Assembly: GCF_001954135.1 (NCBI RefSeq)
Contig: NZ_MBEQ01000073.1
Coordinates: 31,827-95,826 of the forward strand
Direction: 5' to 3'
Length of the DNA: 64,000 bases
Source: Mycobacterium sp. GA-1841
GTDB lineage: Bacteria; Actinomycetota; Actinomycetes; Mycobacteriales; Mycobacteriaceae
In this document: positions 16,956 to 25,551 of the stretch, one piece after another
How positions within the stretch are numbered: the stretch's first letter is position 1
Layout of the letters: every line of letters begins with the position of its first letter
The notes under the pieces: model-generated
Told to the model about the DNA's origin: nothing
Seen by the model: the letters and a program-made list of their open reading frames with translations, nothing else
The model's database searches: none
Made by a program: the position numbers and the translations under genes

Positions 16956-18659
16956 CTACTTCGCGGCGGCGTCGAGCGCGGCGATGTAGCCGTAGACCAG
17001 TCCTTGCGCGATCGTCGCGCCCGCACCCGGGTATCGGTTGCCGAAGGCGTTGGCGGCGGTGTTGCCGATCGCGTACAGGCCGGCGATCACCGTGCCGTCC
17101 TCGCGCAGCACGCGGGCCTTGTCGTCAGCACGGAGGCCACCGCAGGTCCCGAGATCGCTGAGCACCATCTTGACCGCGTAGAACGGGCCTTTGACCAACG
17201 GACGCAGGTTCGGGTTGGGCGTGATCGTCGGGTCGCCGTAGTAGCGGTCATAGGCGCTGCGGCCCCGCTCGAAGTCGGGATCCTCTCCGGCGTACGCGTT
17301 TTCGTTGAAGCGGGTCACCGTCGCGGACAACTCGTCGGCAGGCACCTGCATCTTGTCCGCCAACTCGGTGAAACTGTCCGCGCGGACGGCAATTCCGGCG
17401 TCATACCACTTCTGCGGGATCGGCATACGCGGAAACAGTTCGGCGGCAAAGAGATAGCTGTTGCGGTACTGCTGGTCAAAGACGATCCACATGCTCTCCA
17501 CCGGCGTGCCGGCCGCTTCCAGGCGCATGACGCGTTGACCGAAGCTCATGTAGTCGGCCGACTCGTTGGCGAACCGGCGACCGGACTGGTCGACGATGAA
17601 TGATCCCGGCAGTGATCGCTCGGCCAACATCACCGCCGGGGCGGCGTCCGGTAGCGGCGCGACCGCAGGGAACCACCACGACTGATCCATCAATGCGATG
17701 TCCGCGCCGACTTCCTGGCCGATACGGATGGCATCGCCGGTGTTGGATTCCGCGCCGAGGCTGAGATTGCGCCCGAGGGACTCGGATTGGAACTTCCAGC
17801 GCATGTCCATGTGGTGATCGAAGCCGCCGGCCGCGAGCACGACGCCGCGGCGGGCGGTGACGGTGAAACTGTCGCCGCCGTGCTCGACAACGGCCCCGGT
17901 GACCCGATCGCCCTCGGTGACCAGTTCGGTCAGTGACGTGTCGAGCCAGATCGGGATTCCGGCGCGAATCGCCCCGGCGAACAAACCGGCGGCCAGGGCC
18001 TGTCCGCCGGCGGCGTACCGCCGGCCCAGCGCCAGGCCGCCCACACCCTGTGCCAGCCGCTTGATGACGGTAGCCAGTCCCTTGCGCGGCACCCGGCTCA
18101 TCAGGTTCAGCCAGCGGTAGTCGGCACCGGTGGTCGGCATCGGGATGTTGGCCTCCATCACCCCGGGCCGCAGGTCGGACAGGTACTCACCGAGGATCGC
18201 GGTGTCGAGCGGGCGGCATTCACACGTGCGTCCCGCTGCCGATCCGCCAGGTGCTTCCGGGTGGTAGTCGGAGTACTCCTTGGCCCAGAACAGCTTCATC
18301 GGTGTGGTACGGCGCAGCATCTCAACCGTCGCGGGCAGGCTGTCGAGGTAGGCGGCCGAACGCTCCCGGGGCGCGGTATCCCCGACGAGTGATTCCAGAT
18401 ACGTGCGGGCCCTCGGTGCGGGATCGGCGCCGCCGCATTCCTCGATCACCGGGCTGGCCGGCAGCCAGAGCGCACCACCCGAACGTGCGGTCGAACCGCC
18501 GACGTACGAGGACTTCTCGATGACGAGGACGGACAATCCCTGCTCGTGAGCGGCCAGGGCGGCGGCGAGACCGGTGCCCGACCCGACGACGAGCAGGTCG
18601 ACTTCGGTGGCGGCGACGGTCAGGCCGGCAGGGATGGTCTGGTGGCTGGTGGCGGTCAC
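16956..18659 (-). CDS. 3-ketosteroid-delta1-dehydrogenase-like flavoprotein
   Basis: A 567-residue FAD enzyme of the KstD family, which introduces the 1,2 double bond into 3-ketosteroid ring A. The FAD motif LLVVGSGTGLAAALAAHEQG (residues 23-42) is followed by EKSSYVGGSTARSGGALWLP. The C-terminus has LGTCGGLRADDKARVLREDG and AIGNTAANAFGNRYPGAGA, the KstD end signature. Length fits (KstD about 510-570). Divergent from the KshA-like gene, as expected for partner enzymes (KstD plus KshA/B open ring B). The GTG at 18659 has a TAACGT -10 box 6 nt upstream. True substrate unproven. Confidence 0.87.
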   Translation of the reverse strand: MTATSHQTIPAGLTVAATEVDLLVVGSGTGLAAALAAHEQGLSVLVIEKSSYVGGSTARSGGALWLPASPVIEECGGADPAPRARTYLESLVGDTAPRERSAAYLDSLPATVEMLRRTTPMKLFWAKEYSDYHPEAPGGSAAGRTCECRPLDTAILGEYLSDLRPGVMEANIPMPTTGADYRWLNLMSRVPRKGLATVIKRLAQGVGGLALGRRYAAGGQALAAGLFAGAIRAGIPIWLDTSLTELVTEGDRVTGAVVEHGGDSFTVTARRGVVLAAGGFDHHMDMRWKFQSESLGRNLSLGAESNTGDAIRIGQEVGADIALMDQSWWFPAVAPLPDAAPAVMLAERSLPGSFIVDQSGRRFANESADYMSFGQRVMRLEAAGTPVESMWIVFDQQYRNSYLFAAELFPRMPIPQKWYDAGIAVRADSFTELADKMQVPADELSATVTRFNENAYAGEDPDFERGRSAYDRYYGDPTITPNPNLRPLVKGPFYAVKMVLSDLGTCGGLRADDKARVLREDGTVIAGLYAIGNTAANAFGNRYPGAGATIAQGLVYGYIAALDAAAK

Positions 18660-18665
18660 GACCCG

Positions 18666-18716
18666 ACGTTAGAGCGGTGACCGGCCATCGGTGAATCCAC
18701 TGTCCTGATGAGTGGA
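18666..18716. promoter_or_regulatory. Divergent kstD-kshA control region with inverted repeat
   Basis: The 102-nt gap 18660-18761 holds a minus-strand TAACGT (18666-18671), 6 nt from the kstD-like GTG. It also holds an inverted repeat TCCACT (18696-18701) and AGTGGA (18711-18716) with a 9-nt spacer. The repeat is a candidate operator for the nearby KstR-like regulator. It does not match the published KstR or KstR2 operators. Confidence 0.4.
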
Positions 18717-18761
18717 CAACTGACCTTTCTGCATGCCCGTTACCGCAGTTCAATGTGAGCC

Positions 18762-19904
18762 ATGACGACGCACACAGACGGTGACGAAATTCGGTTGATC
18801 GAGGCCGGTTCGGTACCAACCCGGTTTGCCCGCGGTTGGCACTGCCTGGGCCTGATCCGTGACTTCGCCGATGGAGACCCACATCAGATCAATGCCTTCG
18901 GGCAGAAGCTGGTGGTGTTCCGGGAAGAGGACGGCGCGATCAACGTGCTCGACGGGTACTGCCGGCACATGGGTGGTGACTTGTCCCAGGGGACCGTGAA
19001 GGGCAACGAGATCGCCTGCCCGTTCCACGATTGGCGCTGGGGCGGGGACGGCCGGTGCAAGATGGTGCCCTACAGCAAGCGCACTCCGCGCCTGGCCCGC
19101 ACCGCGGCGTGGCCGACACTGCAGCAGGACGGCATGCTGTTCGTCTGGAATGACCCGGAGCGCAAGGCGCCACCGGCGGACGTCACCATTCCGCGCATCG
19201 AAGGCGCCACCAGCGAGGCCTGGACCGATTGGCATTGGTACACCACGGTGGTCAACACCAACTGCCGCGAAATCATCGACAACGTCGTCGACATGGCGCA
19301 CTTCTTCTACATCCACGGTTCGTTGCCCACGCATTTCAAGAACATCTTCGAAGGCCACGTCGCAACCCAGTACATGAAGAGCGCCGGCCGGCCGGACATC
19401 GGCGATCCCGAAGGATCAAAGCTGATCGGTACGTCGTCGCTGGCTTCCTACCACGGGCCCTCGTTCATGATCGATGATCTGACCTACCACTACCAGGAGT
19501 TCGACCAGCGTACCGTGCTGATCAACTGCCACTATCCCATCGATGCGAATTCCTTTGTCCTGCAGTACGGGATCGTGGTGGAGAAGAACGCCGCGATGCC
19601 GGAGGAACTGGCCATGCAGACGGCGATCGCGCTCGGTGACTTCGTCAAGATGGGATTCGAACAGGACGTCGAGATCTGGCGCAACAAGACCCGGATCGAC
19701 AATCCGCTCCTGGTCGAGGAGGACGGCCCGGTGTATCAGTTGCGGCGCTGGTACGAGCAGTTTTACGTAGATGCGGCCGACGTGACACCGGACATGGTGG
19801 ACCGCTTCGAGTTCGAGTTGGACACGACGCGGCCGTATGAGGCGTGGATGAAGGAAGTGGAAGCCAACCTGGCCGCACGTGCCTCCGCCGGACCGGTGGG
19901 ATGA
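18762..19904 (+). CDS. Rieske oxygenase, KshA-like (3-ketosteroid 9alpha-hydroxylase oxygenase)
   Basis: A 380-residue terminal oxygenase. The Rieske [2Fe-2S] ligands are in GYCRHMGGDL (CxH, residues 66-75) and ACPFHDWRWGG (CxxH, about 86-96). The mononuclear iron site is REIIDNVVDMAHFFYIHGSL (about 168-187), which includes the Asn/Asp/His/His pattern of KshA. Length matches KshA (Rv3526, about 386). It would hydroxylate C9 of a 3-ketosteroid with electrons from a KshB-like reductase; one is encoded at 44320-45375. Start ATG; the 3' end overlaps the next gene. Specificity is inference. Confidence 0.88.
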   Translation: MTTHTDGDEIRLIEAGSVPTRFARGWHCLGLIRDFADGDPHQINAFGQKLVVFREEDGAINVLDGYCRHMGGDLSQGTVKGNEIACPFHDWRWGGDGRCKMVPYSKRTPRLARTAAWPTLQQDGMLFVWNDPERKAPPADVTIPRIEGATSEAWTDWHWYTTVVNTNCREIIDNVVDMAHFFYIHGSLPTHFKNIFEGHVATQYMKSAGRPDIGDPEGSKLIGTSSLASYHGPSFMIDDLTYHYQEFDQRTVLINCHYPIDANSFVLQYGIVVEKNAAMPEELAMQTAIALGDFVKMGFEQDVEIWRNKTRIDNPLLVEEDGPVYQLRRWYEQFYVDAADVTPDMVDRFEFELDTTRPYEAWMKEVEANLAARASAGPVG

Positions 19905-20185
19905 CGATGGCGATTCGCCCCGACAATCGGCTCGCCGACGCACCGATGGTGCCGGTCGAGTGCCGGCGCTGCGGGGCGGGCGTGCAGGTGCGGAAGAGCA
20001 GCTGGAATCAGACCAGCGTGCAGTGGACTGGCACCGCTCTGAATCGTTGTGAGGAGCGGTGCACCGCAGCGCAATTGATCGGTCCGGGCACTCGAGGCCT
20101 GTTCCTGGCTTGCTGGGCCCTCAGCGGCTCCATCGCCGACGCGGTACGTTCCGGGGCGCTTCCGGTAGTCGACGAGGCACGCTGA
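19901..20185 (+). CDS. Small cysteine-containing protein coupled to the KshA-like gene
   Basis: A 94-residue protein I do not assign to a named family. It has ECRRCGAG (CxxC, residues 20-27) and NRCEERCTAA (CxxxC, about 48-57), so four cysteines could bind zinc or an iron-sulfur cluster. The ATG overlaps the oxygenase stop (ATGA); a second in-frame ATG lies 6 nt on. Translational coupling suggests a partner, chaperone or electron-transfer accessory of the oxygenase, but this is inference. Confidence 0.65.
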   Translation: MTMAIRPDNRLADAPMVPVECRRCGAGVQVRKSSWNQTSVQWTGTALNRCEERCTAAQLIGPGTRGLFLACWALSGSIADAVRSGALPVVDEAR

Positions 20186-20191
20186 AAGTCC

Positions 20192-20791
20192 TCACCCCTT
20201 CAGTAGGCGAACCGTGCGGTCCAGCCGGTGTGACAGTTCGTCGAAAGCGATGCGCTGCTGAGTAAACGCCGCGATGTTGGTCATCCAGACGTCGGAGAGC
20301 ACTTCGGCGGCGCCGATTTCTCGCGGCGTCGAGGTGGCACCTCCGACGGACTCGACGAAGATCCGCACCGTCTGCCCGCGGACAAGGTCGGCTTGGGTCG
20401 CGGCGGTGCCGTCGGCGTAGAGGTACGGGCGGATCAGGGCCTCGGCGAATGGCGGTGATGAGCACAGCCTCTCGGTGAGGGTCAGGGCAACCTGCAGCAG
20501 GCGCTGAAACGGATCCGAATCGCTGGTGCCGCCGTGAAACTCGGTTTCGAAGTCCCACAGCCATTCGTAGAAACACGCCAGCAGCAGATCGTCCTTGGAC
20601 GGAAAGTATTGGTACACCGTGCTGGCCGCCACGCCCGCCGCGGAGGCGACCGAACGGATCTGGCAGGCGTCGTAGCCCTGAGTGGCCAGTCGCATCGCCG
20701 CCTGGATGATCCGGTCGCGTCGGGCCAGCCGACGGGAGCTGAGGGGCGTCGTCGCGACGGTCAACGCGGGGATACTCACGGTTGAGAACAT
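20192..20791 (-). CDS. TetR-family regulator, KstR-like
   Basis: A 199-residue TetR regulator. The HTH spans about residues 24-70 (RDRIIQAAMRLATQGYDACQ, then VAASTVYQYFPSKDDLLLAC). The C-terminal half resembles KstR (Rv3574) in FQRLLQVALTLTERLCSSPP, EALIRPYLYADGTAATQADL and VLSDVWMTNIAAF. It is the last gene of the long leftward operon, 2 nt after the SnoaL gene. It is a natural candidate to repress this island in response to a CoA-thioester pathway intermediate, as KstR does. A downstream start is possible, since the first 15 residues are poorly conserved in type. Confidence 0.83.
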   Translation of the reverse strand: MFSTVSIPALTVATTPLSSRRLARRDRIIQAAMRLATQGYDACQIRSVASAAGVAASTVYQYFPSKDDLLLACFYEWLWDFETEFHGGTSDSDPFQRLLQVALTLTERLCSSPPFAEALIRPYLYADGTAATQADLVRGQTVRIFVESVGGATSTPREIGAAEVLSDVWMTNIAAFTQQRIAFDELSHRLDRTVRLLKG

Positions 20792-20793
20792 GC

Positions 20794-21261
20794 CTAACTA
20801 CCGAAGATTTCCAGCGGCCCCACGTACGCGCGGTTGGCTTTGATCCGTTCGGTGATCCGCCACTTGCCGTCGTCGTTCCGACGCCAGGTGTCGTGGTAGT
20901 CACCCAGCGTGTAGAAGCGCATCGACGGGTCGCCGGCCGAATTCAGGTGCACGTCACGGATGTAGGCCCGGCTGGTCGCGGTATCGCCGGTCACGTCGAT
21001 CACGATGTTGCCCAGCAGATGCTGAGTTGGGCCACAACTGTCGAGGTACCCGCGGATCATGTCGATGATCGCCGCGGTTCCCCGCAGCCGTCCGGTCCCG
21101 AAATCACCCTCGGCCTCGTCGGACAGGATCTCGGCCATGGTGGCCCAGTCCCGATCGTCCATGGCACGGGCGAACAGGTTCAGCGCCCGCTCGATGTCCC
21201 GCTCGTCGCACAACATCTTCAGCCGATCTGAATCCACGCCCGCACCTCGTTCGTCACTCAA
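20794..21261 (-). CDS. SnoaL/NTF2-fold protein
   Basis: A 155-residue cone-shaped alpha+beta protein of the SnoaL_4 kind, seen as hydratases, isomerases or dehydratases in steroid and polyketide pathways. Recognisable parts are RDIERALNLFARAMDDRDWA (21-40), an ILSDEAEGDFG strand and YHDTWRRNDDGKWRITERI near the C-terminus. Start is ambiguous: TTG at 21261 overlaps the SDR stop (TTGA), while GTG at 21237 has AGG 7 nt upstream. It sits between an SDR and the KstR-like gene in the operon. Reaction unknown. Confidence 0.72.
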   Translation of the reverse strand: MSDERGAGVDSDRLKMLCDERDIERALNLFARAMDDRDWATMAEILSDEAEGDFGTGRLRGTAAIIDMIRGYLDSCGPTQHLLGNIVIDVTGDTATSRAYIRDVHLNSAGDPSMRFYTLGDYHDTWRRNDDGKWRITERIKANRAYVGPLEIFGS

Positions 21262-22040
21262 GCGTGCGCACCGCCGTCGACACGGATCTCGGTGCCGGTG
21301 ATGAATGAGCCGTCGTCGGAGGCGACCATCGCGATGACCGATGCGACCGCGCTCGGATCGCCGAGGATTTCGCTCTCGGCGCCGTGCAGCAACGGGGTCT
21401 GCTTCATCCAGAGTCCGAGGTCATATCCTTCGGGCATCTTGTCCAGGGTGCTGTTGGCCAATGCTGTCGACACCCCACCGGGTTGGATGTTGACTGCCCG
21501 CAGGCCCTGCTTCGAATACTCCAGCGCCAGAGAGTGTGTGAAGCTGAGGATGCCACCCTTGCTCGCCGCGTACGCCGCCATGTAGGGGTGGGCGAACGTC
21601 GCGGCGGTGGAGGTGAAGTTCACCACGACACCTCGCCCAGAGCTCAGCAATGCCGGGAGTGCTTGACGGGTCATCAGGAAGGTGCCGGTCAGGTTGACCG
21701 CCAGGGTGCGATTCCACTCTTCGAGGGTGGTCTGGTGGGTGTGCGAACACGTCTGCATGGCAGCCACATTGACCAGCACCTCCAGCCCACCCAACTCGGT
21801 GACGGCCGCATCCACTGCGGCGATCACGTCGTCTTCGCGGGAGATGTCGAGGACGGCCGTCGTGAGTCTCTTGCCGCTGCCCGCAGTTTCGGCGGCGGCC
21901 GCTGTCGCCGCCAGGCCGTCGGCGGAGATGTCGTAGGCCACCACCGTGGCGCCTTCATCGAGCAGGCGGGTCACCGTGGCGGCGCCGATACCCGATCCGG
22001 CTCCGGTGATGATGACACGACGATCCGAGAACCGATCCAT
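21258..22040 (-). CDS. Short-chain dehydrogenase/reductase
   Basis: A 260-residue classical SDR. The cofactor motif is ITGAGSGIGAATV (residues 10-22), the active site is Tyr-Ala-Ala-Ser-Lys in YMAAYAASKGG, and NVAAM replaces NNAG. VDGGAHA ends the protein. The ATG at 22040 begins MDRFSDRR; upstream in-frame sequence is not protein-like. It is a probable hydroxysteroid or hydroxyacyl dehydrogenase in the operon, acting in the cytoplasm. Exact substrate is unknown. Confidence 0.83.
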   Translation of the reverse strand: MDRFSDRRVIITGAGSGIGAATVTRLLDEGATVVAYDISADGLAATAAAAETAGSGKRLTTAVLDISREDDVIAAVDAAVTELGGLEVLVNVAAMQTCSHTHQTTLEEWNRTLAVNLTGTFLMTRQALPALLSSGRGVVVNFTSTAATFAHPYMAAYAASKGGILSFTHSLALEYSKQGLRAVNIQPGGVSTALANSTLDKMPEGYDLGLWMKQTPLLHGAESEILGDPSAVASVIAMVASDDGSFITGTEIRVDGGAHA

Positions 22041-22056
22041 CAGGTATTTCCTTCGT

Positions 22057-23133
22057 TCAGGCGAGTTGGAACGCGGAGATCGGAGCCTCGTCCGGGTAGC
22101 TGCTGGGGCCGCCGAGGTCGTAGGCGGCGTTGAGGGCACCGATGAACTCCGGATCGTGCAGCGGCTCGCCGGGTACGTCCAGCTTGATGCCCTTGCCTGT
22201 GAGATCGTCCACCATCATCCCGATCGCTTGCTCGATCGTGATGTCGTCAGATCCGTCCATGTTCTTCTTGAGTTCGTCGTAGTCGGAGAACACCTCGGCC
22301 GACCAGTGCACCAGGAACCGCAACTCGTCGGTGTGGTGTCGAGCGATGACGTCGTCCCCATTCTTCAGCAGCCACTGGTCGCGGTCGGAGGGGTCGCCGG
22401 TGAACACGGTGTCGAACGCCAAACCGGCCGGAACTTGTTGATCCAGGGGACCGTTCGCCTCACCGCGGTGCATCATCATCTCGTTCTGCACGACGACGCC
22501 GCGGTTGTTGATGGGGGGCAGTACCCGCGCGGGCGGCTTGAGCGGACCATCGGGCCAGTAGGTGAAGCCGGAGCCCGCGTCCAGGGAGAACCAGGTGATC
22601 ACCTGAGCCATCTTGATCAGGTAGTCGGTGAACAACCCCGACTTGCCCATCACGCTGCACAACCAGGTGGGGGCGTTCTCGTGGCGGACGCCGCGGAAGC
22701 TGGGGGAGTCCAGGTGCCCGGGGTCGCGGTTGGCGCACGGGCCGTTGATGTTGAACAGCATCATCTCCGGCTTGGCGTACTCGGCGTTCCAGTAGCTCTT
22801 GGCCTGCTCCAGGAATCCGGCGTTGTAGAAGCAGTCGTGGAGCTCGGGATACAGCACGGTGCCATAGTTGGCCAGGTAGCCGCGGAAGGTCGGGGTGAGG
22901 AACAGGTCCAGCGAGGGCGTAAAGCCTTCGGGGAACGCGCCACTCAAGGTGGCCATCAACTCGTCGGCCGACGCGAAGTGCTGGGCGATGATGAGCTTCC
23001 AGGGGCCCTGGGTATGGGCGACGTCGAGGAGCCGCTGCTTCTGGTCGTCGGTGTAGACGTCGGTGATCTCGCGCGGCGGGGCAGCGGGACGCAGGACGTC
23101 GGACAGTTCGAGACGCTGCTCATCGGTCAGCAT
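22057..23133 (-). CDS. Unrecognised 358-residue protein of the catabolic operon
   Basis: I do not recognise a family. The protein is soluble, rich in aromatic residues and acidic, without signal peptide or membrane segments. Notable parts are HFASADELMATLSGAFPEGF (about 52-71), WNAEYAKPEMMLFNINGP, TWLCSVMGKSGLF, the His-rich VVQNEMMMHRGEANGP (about 222-237) and IARHHTDELRFLVHWSAEVF (about 271-290). The His/Asp/Glu spacing could fit a metal-dependent oxygenase, but this is speculative. An AAGGAG site 6 nt before the ATG at 23133 sets the start. It overlaps the lipase gene by 14 nt and is 16 nt from the SDR, so it is firmly in the operon. Confidence 0.7.
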   Translation of the reverse strand: MLTDEQRLELSDVLRPAAPPREITDVYTDDQKQRLLDVAHTQGPWKLIIAQHFASADELMATLSGAFPEGFTPSLDLFLTPTFRGYLANYGTVLYPELHDCFYNAGFLEQAKSYWNAEYAKPEMMLFNINGPCANRDPGHLDSPSFRGVRHENAPTWLCSVMGKSGLFTDYLIKMAQVITWFSLDAGSGFTYWPDGPLKPPARVLPPINNRGVVVQNEMMMHRGEANGPLDQQVPAGLAFDTVFTGDPSDRDQWLLKNGDDVIARHHTDELRFLVHWSAEVFSDYDELKKNMDGSDDITIEQAIGMMVDDLTGKGIKLDVPGEPLHDPEFIGALNAAYDLGGPSSYPDEAPISAFQLA

Positions 23134-24157
23134 GGTGATCTCCTTCGGTGGTGTCATTCTCGATTGTGGGGACCGCTCGCTGCGACGAGGCGGACGCCGT
23201 CCGGTGATCGGGAGACTCGTTGTGCCCCAGTGGATACGCGAACTTCGCCCGCAACAGGGCACCGATCTCGGCGATCGCCAGGCGTCCGCGTGCGGTGGTA
23301 TCCGAACGCATCAGAAAGCCGTGGTACATCCCGGGATAGCGGGTGAGCGTGGTCTGGACACCGGCGTCACGCAACCGGCCGGCATAGCGTTCACCCCAGT
23401 CCCGGATCGGGTCGCACTCCCCGGTGACGACGATGGCCGCCGGCAGGCCGCTGAGGTCGGTGGCGTAGGCCGGGACCTGGTACGGGTCCCGAGGGGCGCC
23501 ACCGCGGTCGACCAACTCGTGCATGTAGACGATGTCTTCATGGCGCAGCAGCGGGGCGTCGGGCATGGAGGTGATGGAGTCTGCCCCCATGTCGCGATCG
23601 AGGCCGGGATACAGCAGCACCTGCGCGCAGATACGTGGGCCGGCGTGATCGCGGGCCGCCAAAGCCACTGCAGCAGCCAGTGATCCGCCCGCACTGTCCC
23701 CGACGACCGCCAGCCGGCGTGAGTCGAGGTGCAACTGGTCGGCATGGGCGGCGAGCCATTCGGTGGCCGCATAGGCGTCGTCGAATTGCGCCGGTGGCGG
23801 TGATTCCGGTGCGAGCCGGTAGTCGATCGCCGCCACCGCAGCGCCGCTGGAATACGCGAGTTCGCGGGCCAGCGGTTCGAACGAACGATTGGACCCCATC
23901 ACCAGCCCGCCGCCGTGCAGATACACCAATACCGGCAAGCCGGTCTCGGCGGTGGGGCGATACAACCGGACCGGAATCGGGCCGGCCGGCCCGGAGGCGT
24001 CGAGGTCTTCGACGGCGGCCATGGCGGGCATGTCCGGAAGGGGCGCGGATTCGAGGCCACCGCGTACAACGGTCAGGCCGCGGGCGCGCATGGGGGCGAT
24101 GTCGCCGAACGAGGCAACTCGGGCGGCGGCATCGGGATCCAGTGGTGGATAGCTCAT
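23120..24157 (-). CDS. HSL-type alpha/beta hydrolase (LipH-like)
   Basis: A 345-residue hormone-sensitive-lipase-family esterase. The oxyanion motif is LVYLHGGGLVMGS (about 76-88), the nucleophile elbow VVGDSAGGSL (about 150-159), and the acid and base are in VTGECDPIRDWG and YPGMYHGFLM. The last 40 residues, after FAYPLGHNE, look disordered and are beyond the usual family end. It could hydrolyse an ester or lactone formed by one of the Baeyer-Villiger monooxygenases of the island. Start ATG; only 1 nt separates it from the upstream SDR. Confidence 0.84.
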   Translation of the reverse strand: MSYPPLDPDAAARVASFGDIAPMRARGLTVVRGGLESAPLPDMPAMAAVEDLDASGPAGPIPVRLYRPTAETGLPVLVYLHGGGLVMGSNRSFEPLARELAYSSGAAVAAIDYRLAPESPPPAQFDDAYAATEWLAAHADQLHLDSRRLAVVGDSAGGSLAAAVALAARDHAGPRICAQVLLYPGLDRDMGADSITSMPDAPLLRHEDIVYMHELVDRGGAPRDPYQVPAYATDLSGLPAAIVVTGECDPIRDWGERYAGRLRDAGVQTTLTRYPGMYHGFLMRSDTTARGRLAIAEIGALLRAKFAYPLGHNESPDHRTASASSQRAVPTIENDTTEGDHHADR

Positions 24158-24158
24158 G

Positions 24159-25022
24159 TCAGTTCTGTGCCGGGTCGAAACGGCGCTCGCTCCGCAACCG
24201 GGGAGCCTCTTGTTTGGTCAATACGCGGGCCCGTTCGGCCATCGCCGACCCGACGTAGTCGGGCTGGGTCAGCAGATAGAACCGGCCGTCAGCGGCCTGC
24301 TCGAACACCACCTCGGCCGCGGCCAGTGGATCCATCGCCTCGGCCTTGATGTCGAGCATCGCGGCGCGTTGTCCTTCGGCCGCACCGGCGTCCCCGGAGT
24401 CGACTCCTCCGGCCGATTCGAAGATGTTGGACACCACCGCACCCGGCAGTACCGCCTGCACGTGTACGTGGTGGTCATGACCGGCGGACTGCACTTCCAG
24501 ATGAAGGCATTCGGTCAGGGCGAGCACGGCATGCTTGCTCATGATGTAGGGCGCCTGCAGTGGGACCACTGCGACCCCGCCGATCGAGGACAGATTCCAT
24601 ACCCAGGCCGGGGCATCGGTGGCCAACATCTTGGGCAGAAACGCCTTGACGCCGTGGAACACTCCGCTGATGTTGATGTCGACGACGCGTTGCCAATTGG
24701 CGACCGGGGTGTCCCACAGGTAGCCGAACTGCTCGATCCCGGCGTTGTTCACCAACAGCCGGACCGGGCCGAGGTCGCGATAGACGTCGTCGGCCAGGGC
24801 TTGCACCGCGTCGGCGTCTCGCACATCGCACACCACGTCGGTCGCCGACCCGCCTGCGGCGCGGATCTCGTCACGCAGGTCGGCGAGGGCGTCGGCGTTG
24901 ATGTCGACGAGCACCACCGTCATACCCAGCCGGGCGGCATGCCGGGCGAGGCCGGCGCCGATCCCGGCACCGGCACCCGTGATGACGGCGATCCCGCCGC
25001 CGAAAGTCTTTTCGGCGTTCAC
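24159..25022 (-). CDS. Short-chain dehydrogenase/reductase
   Basis: A 287-residue SDR. The cofactor motif is VITGAGAGIGAGLARHAARL (residues 13-32), NNAG is intact (LLVNNAGIE), and the active site is Tyr-Ile-Met-Ser-Lys in APYIMSKHAVLAL. A C-terminal extension of about 40 residues follows the core. The GTG start overlaps the SnoaL stop (GTGA). Probably oxidises or reduces a hydroxyl of the pathway substrate; substrate unknown. Confidence 0.83.
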   Translation of the reverse strand: MNAEKTFGGGIAVITGAGAGIGAGLARHAARLGMTVVLVDINADALADLRDEIRAAGGSATDVVCDVRDADAVQALADDVYRDLGPVRLLVNNAGIEQFGYLWDTPVANWQRVVDINISGVFHGVKAFLPKMLATDAPAWVWNLSSIGGVAVVPLQAPYIMSKHAVLALTECLHLEVQSAGHDHHVHVQAVLPGAVVSNIFESAGGVDSGDAGAAEGQRAAMLDIKAEAMDPLAAAEVVFEQAADGRFYLLTQPDYVGSAMAERARVLTKQEAPRLRSERRFDPAQN

Positions 25023-25507
25023 GCGGACGCGGTGCCGGCCGCGGCTTTGGCGGTGTGCTCGGCGAGCGGGATCGAGTCCTCGGCGTCGAGGATGACGTTC
25101 AGCGAGGTGAAGACGAGACCGTCGGCTGCGCGCCGGATTCCGGCGTCGACGACACCGCTGGACACCGCGAACGGAACGTTGTTGGTGATCTGGTTGACGA
25201 ACAGGTAGAAGCGGACGTTGGTGACCTCACCGTCGACACCGGTACGGAACACGTTGGTGGCGTGGTGACGGCACGGGTACGGATTCTCGTTGCGGTGGTC
25301 GATGAGCCAGGCCAATGTCTCTGCCTTACCGTGCAGTTCGGCGGCCAGTAGGTGCTCGAACGGGCAGGCCCCGGAATCCGAGCGGCTCAGGTACTCCATC
25401 TCGTCGGCGAGGCGGGTGCCCACTTCCTCGAAGTGACCCTGGTCGTAGTGGAACCAGAAGCCGGAGATGAACTCCTGGACATCAGACAGGGAGATCTCGT
25501 TGCTCAT
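25019..25507 (-). CDS. SnoaL/NTF2-fold protein
   Basis: A 162-residue SnoaL-like protein. The N-terminal helix is LSDVQEFISGFWFHYDQGHF (7-26), then a central RHHATNVFRTGVDGEVTNVR and FYLFVNQIT strands. Similar NTF2-fold proteins serve as hydratases, ketosteroid isomerase relatives or accessory subunits. The ATG at 25507 is taken because upstream residues are not conserved in type. It lies after a 63-nt gap that contains a repeated candidate operator, so an internal promoter may start here. Confidence 0.72.
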   Translation of the reverse strand: MSNEISLSDVQEFISGFWFHYDQGHFEEVGTRLADEMEYLSRSDSGACPFEHLLAAELHGKAETLAWLIDHRNENPYPCRHHATNVFRTGVDGEVTNVRFYLFVNQITNNVPFAVSSGVVDAGIRRAADGLVFTSLNVILDAEDSIPLAEHTAKAAAGTASA

Positions 25508-25551
25508 GCCGGCAGTCAACCTGGCATGTGGCGCCGGTGACAGCACTGGTG

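Noticed and set aside
16142..17026. Upstream extension of the thioesterase frame
   Set aside because: Open only because of GC bias; it runs antisense over the PadR gene, and a good ribosome-binding site marks 16141.
18660..18761. Classical KstR (TnnAACnnGTTnnA) or KstR2 operator
   Set aside because: No match seen here or in the other intergenic gaps of the island, so control by these two regulators is not supported.
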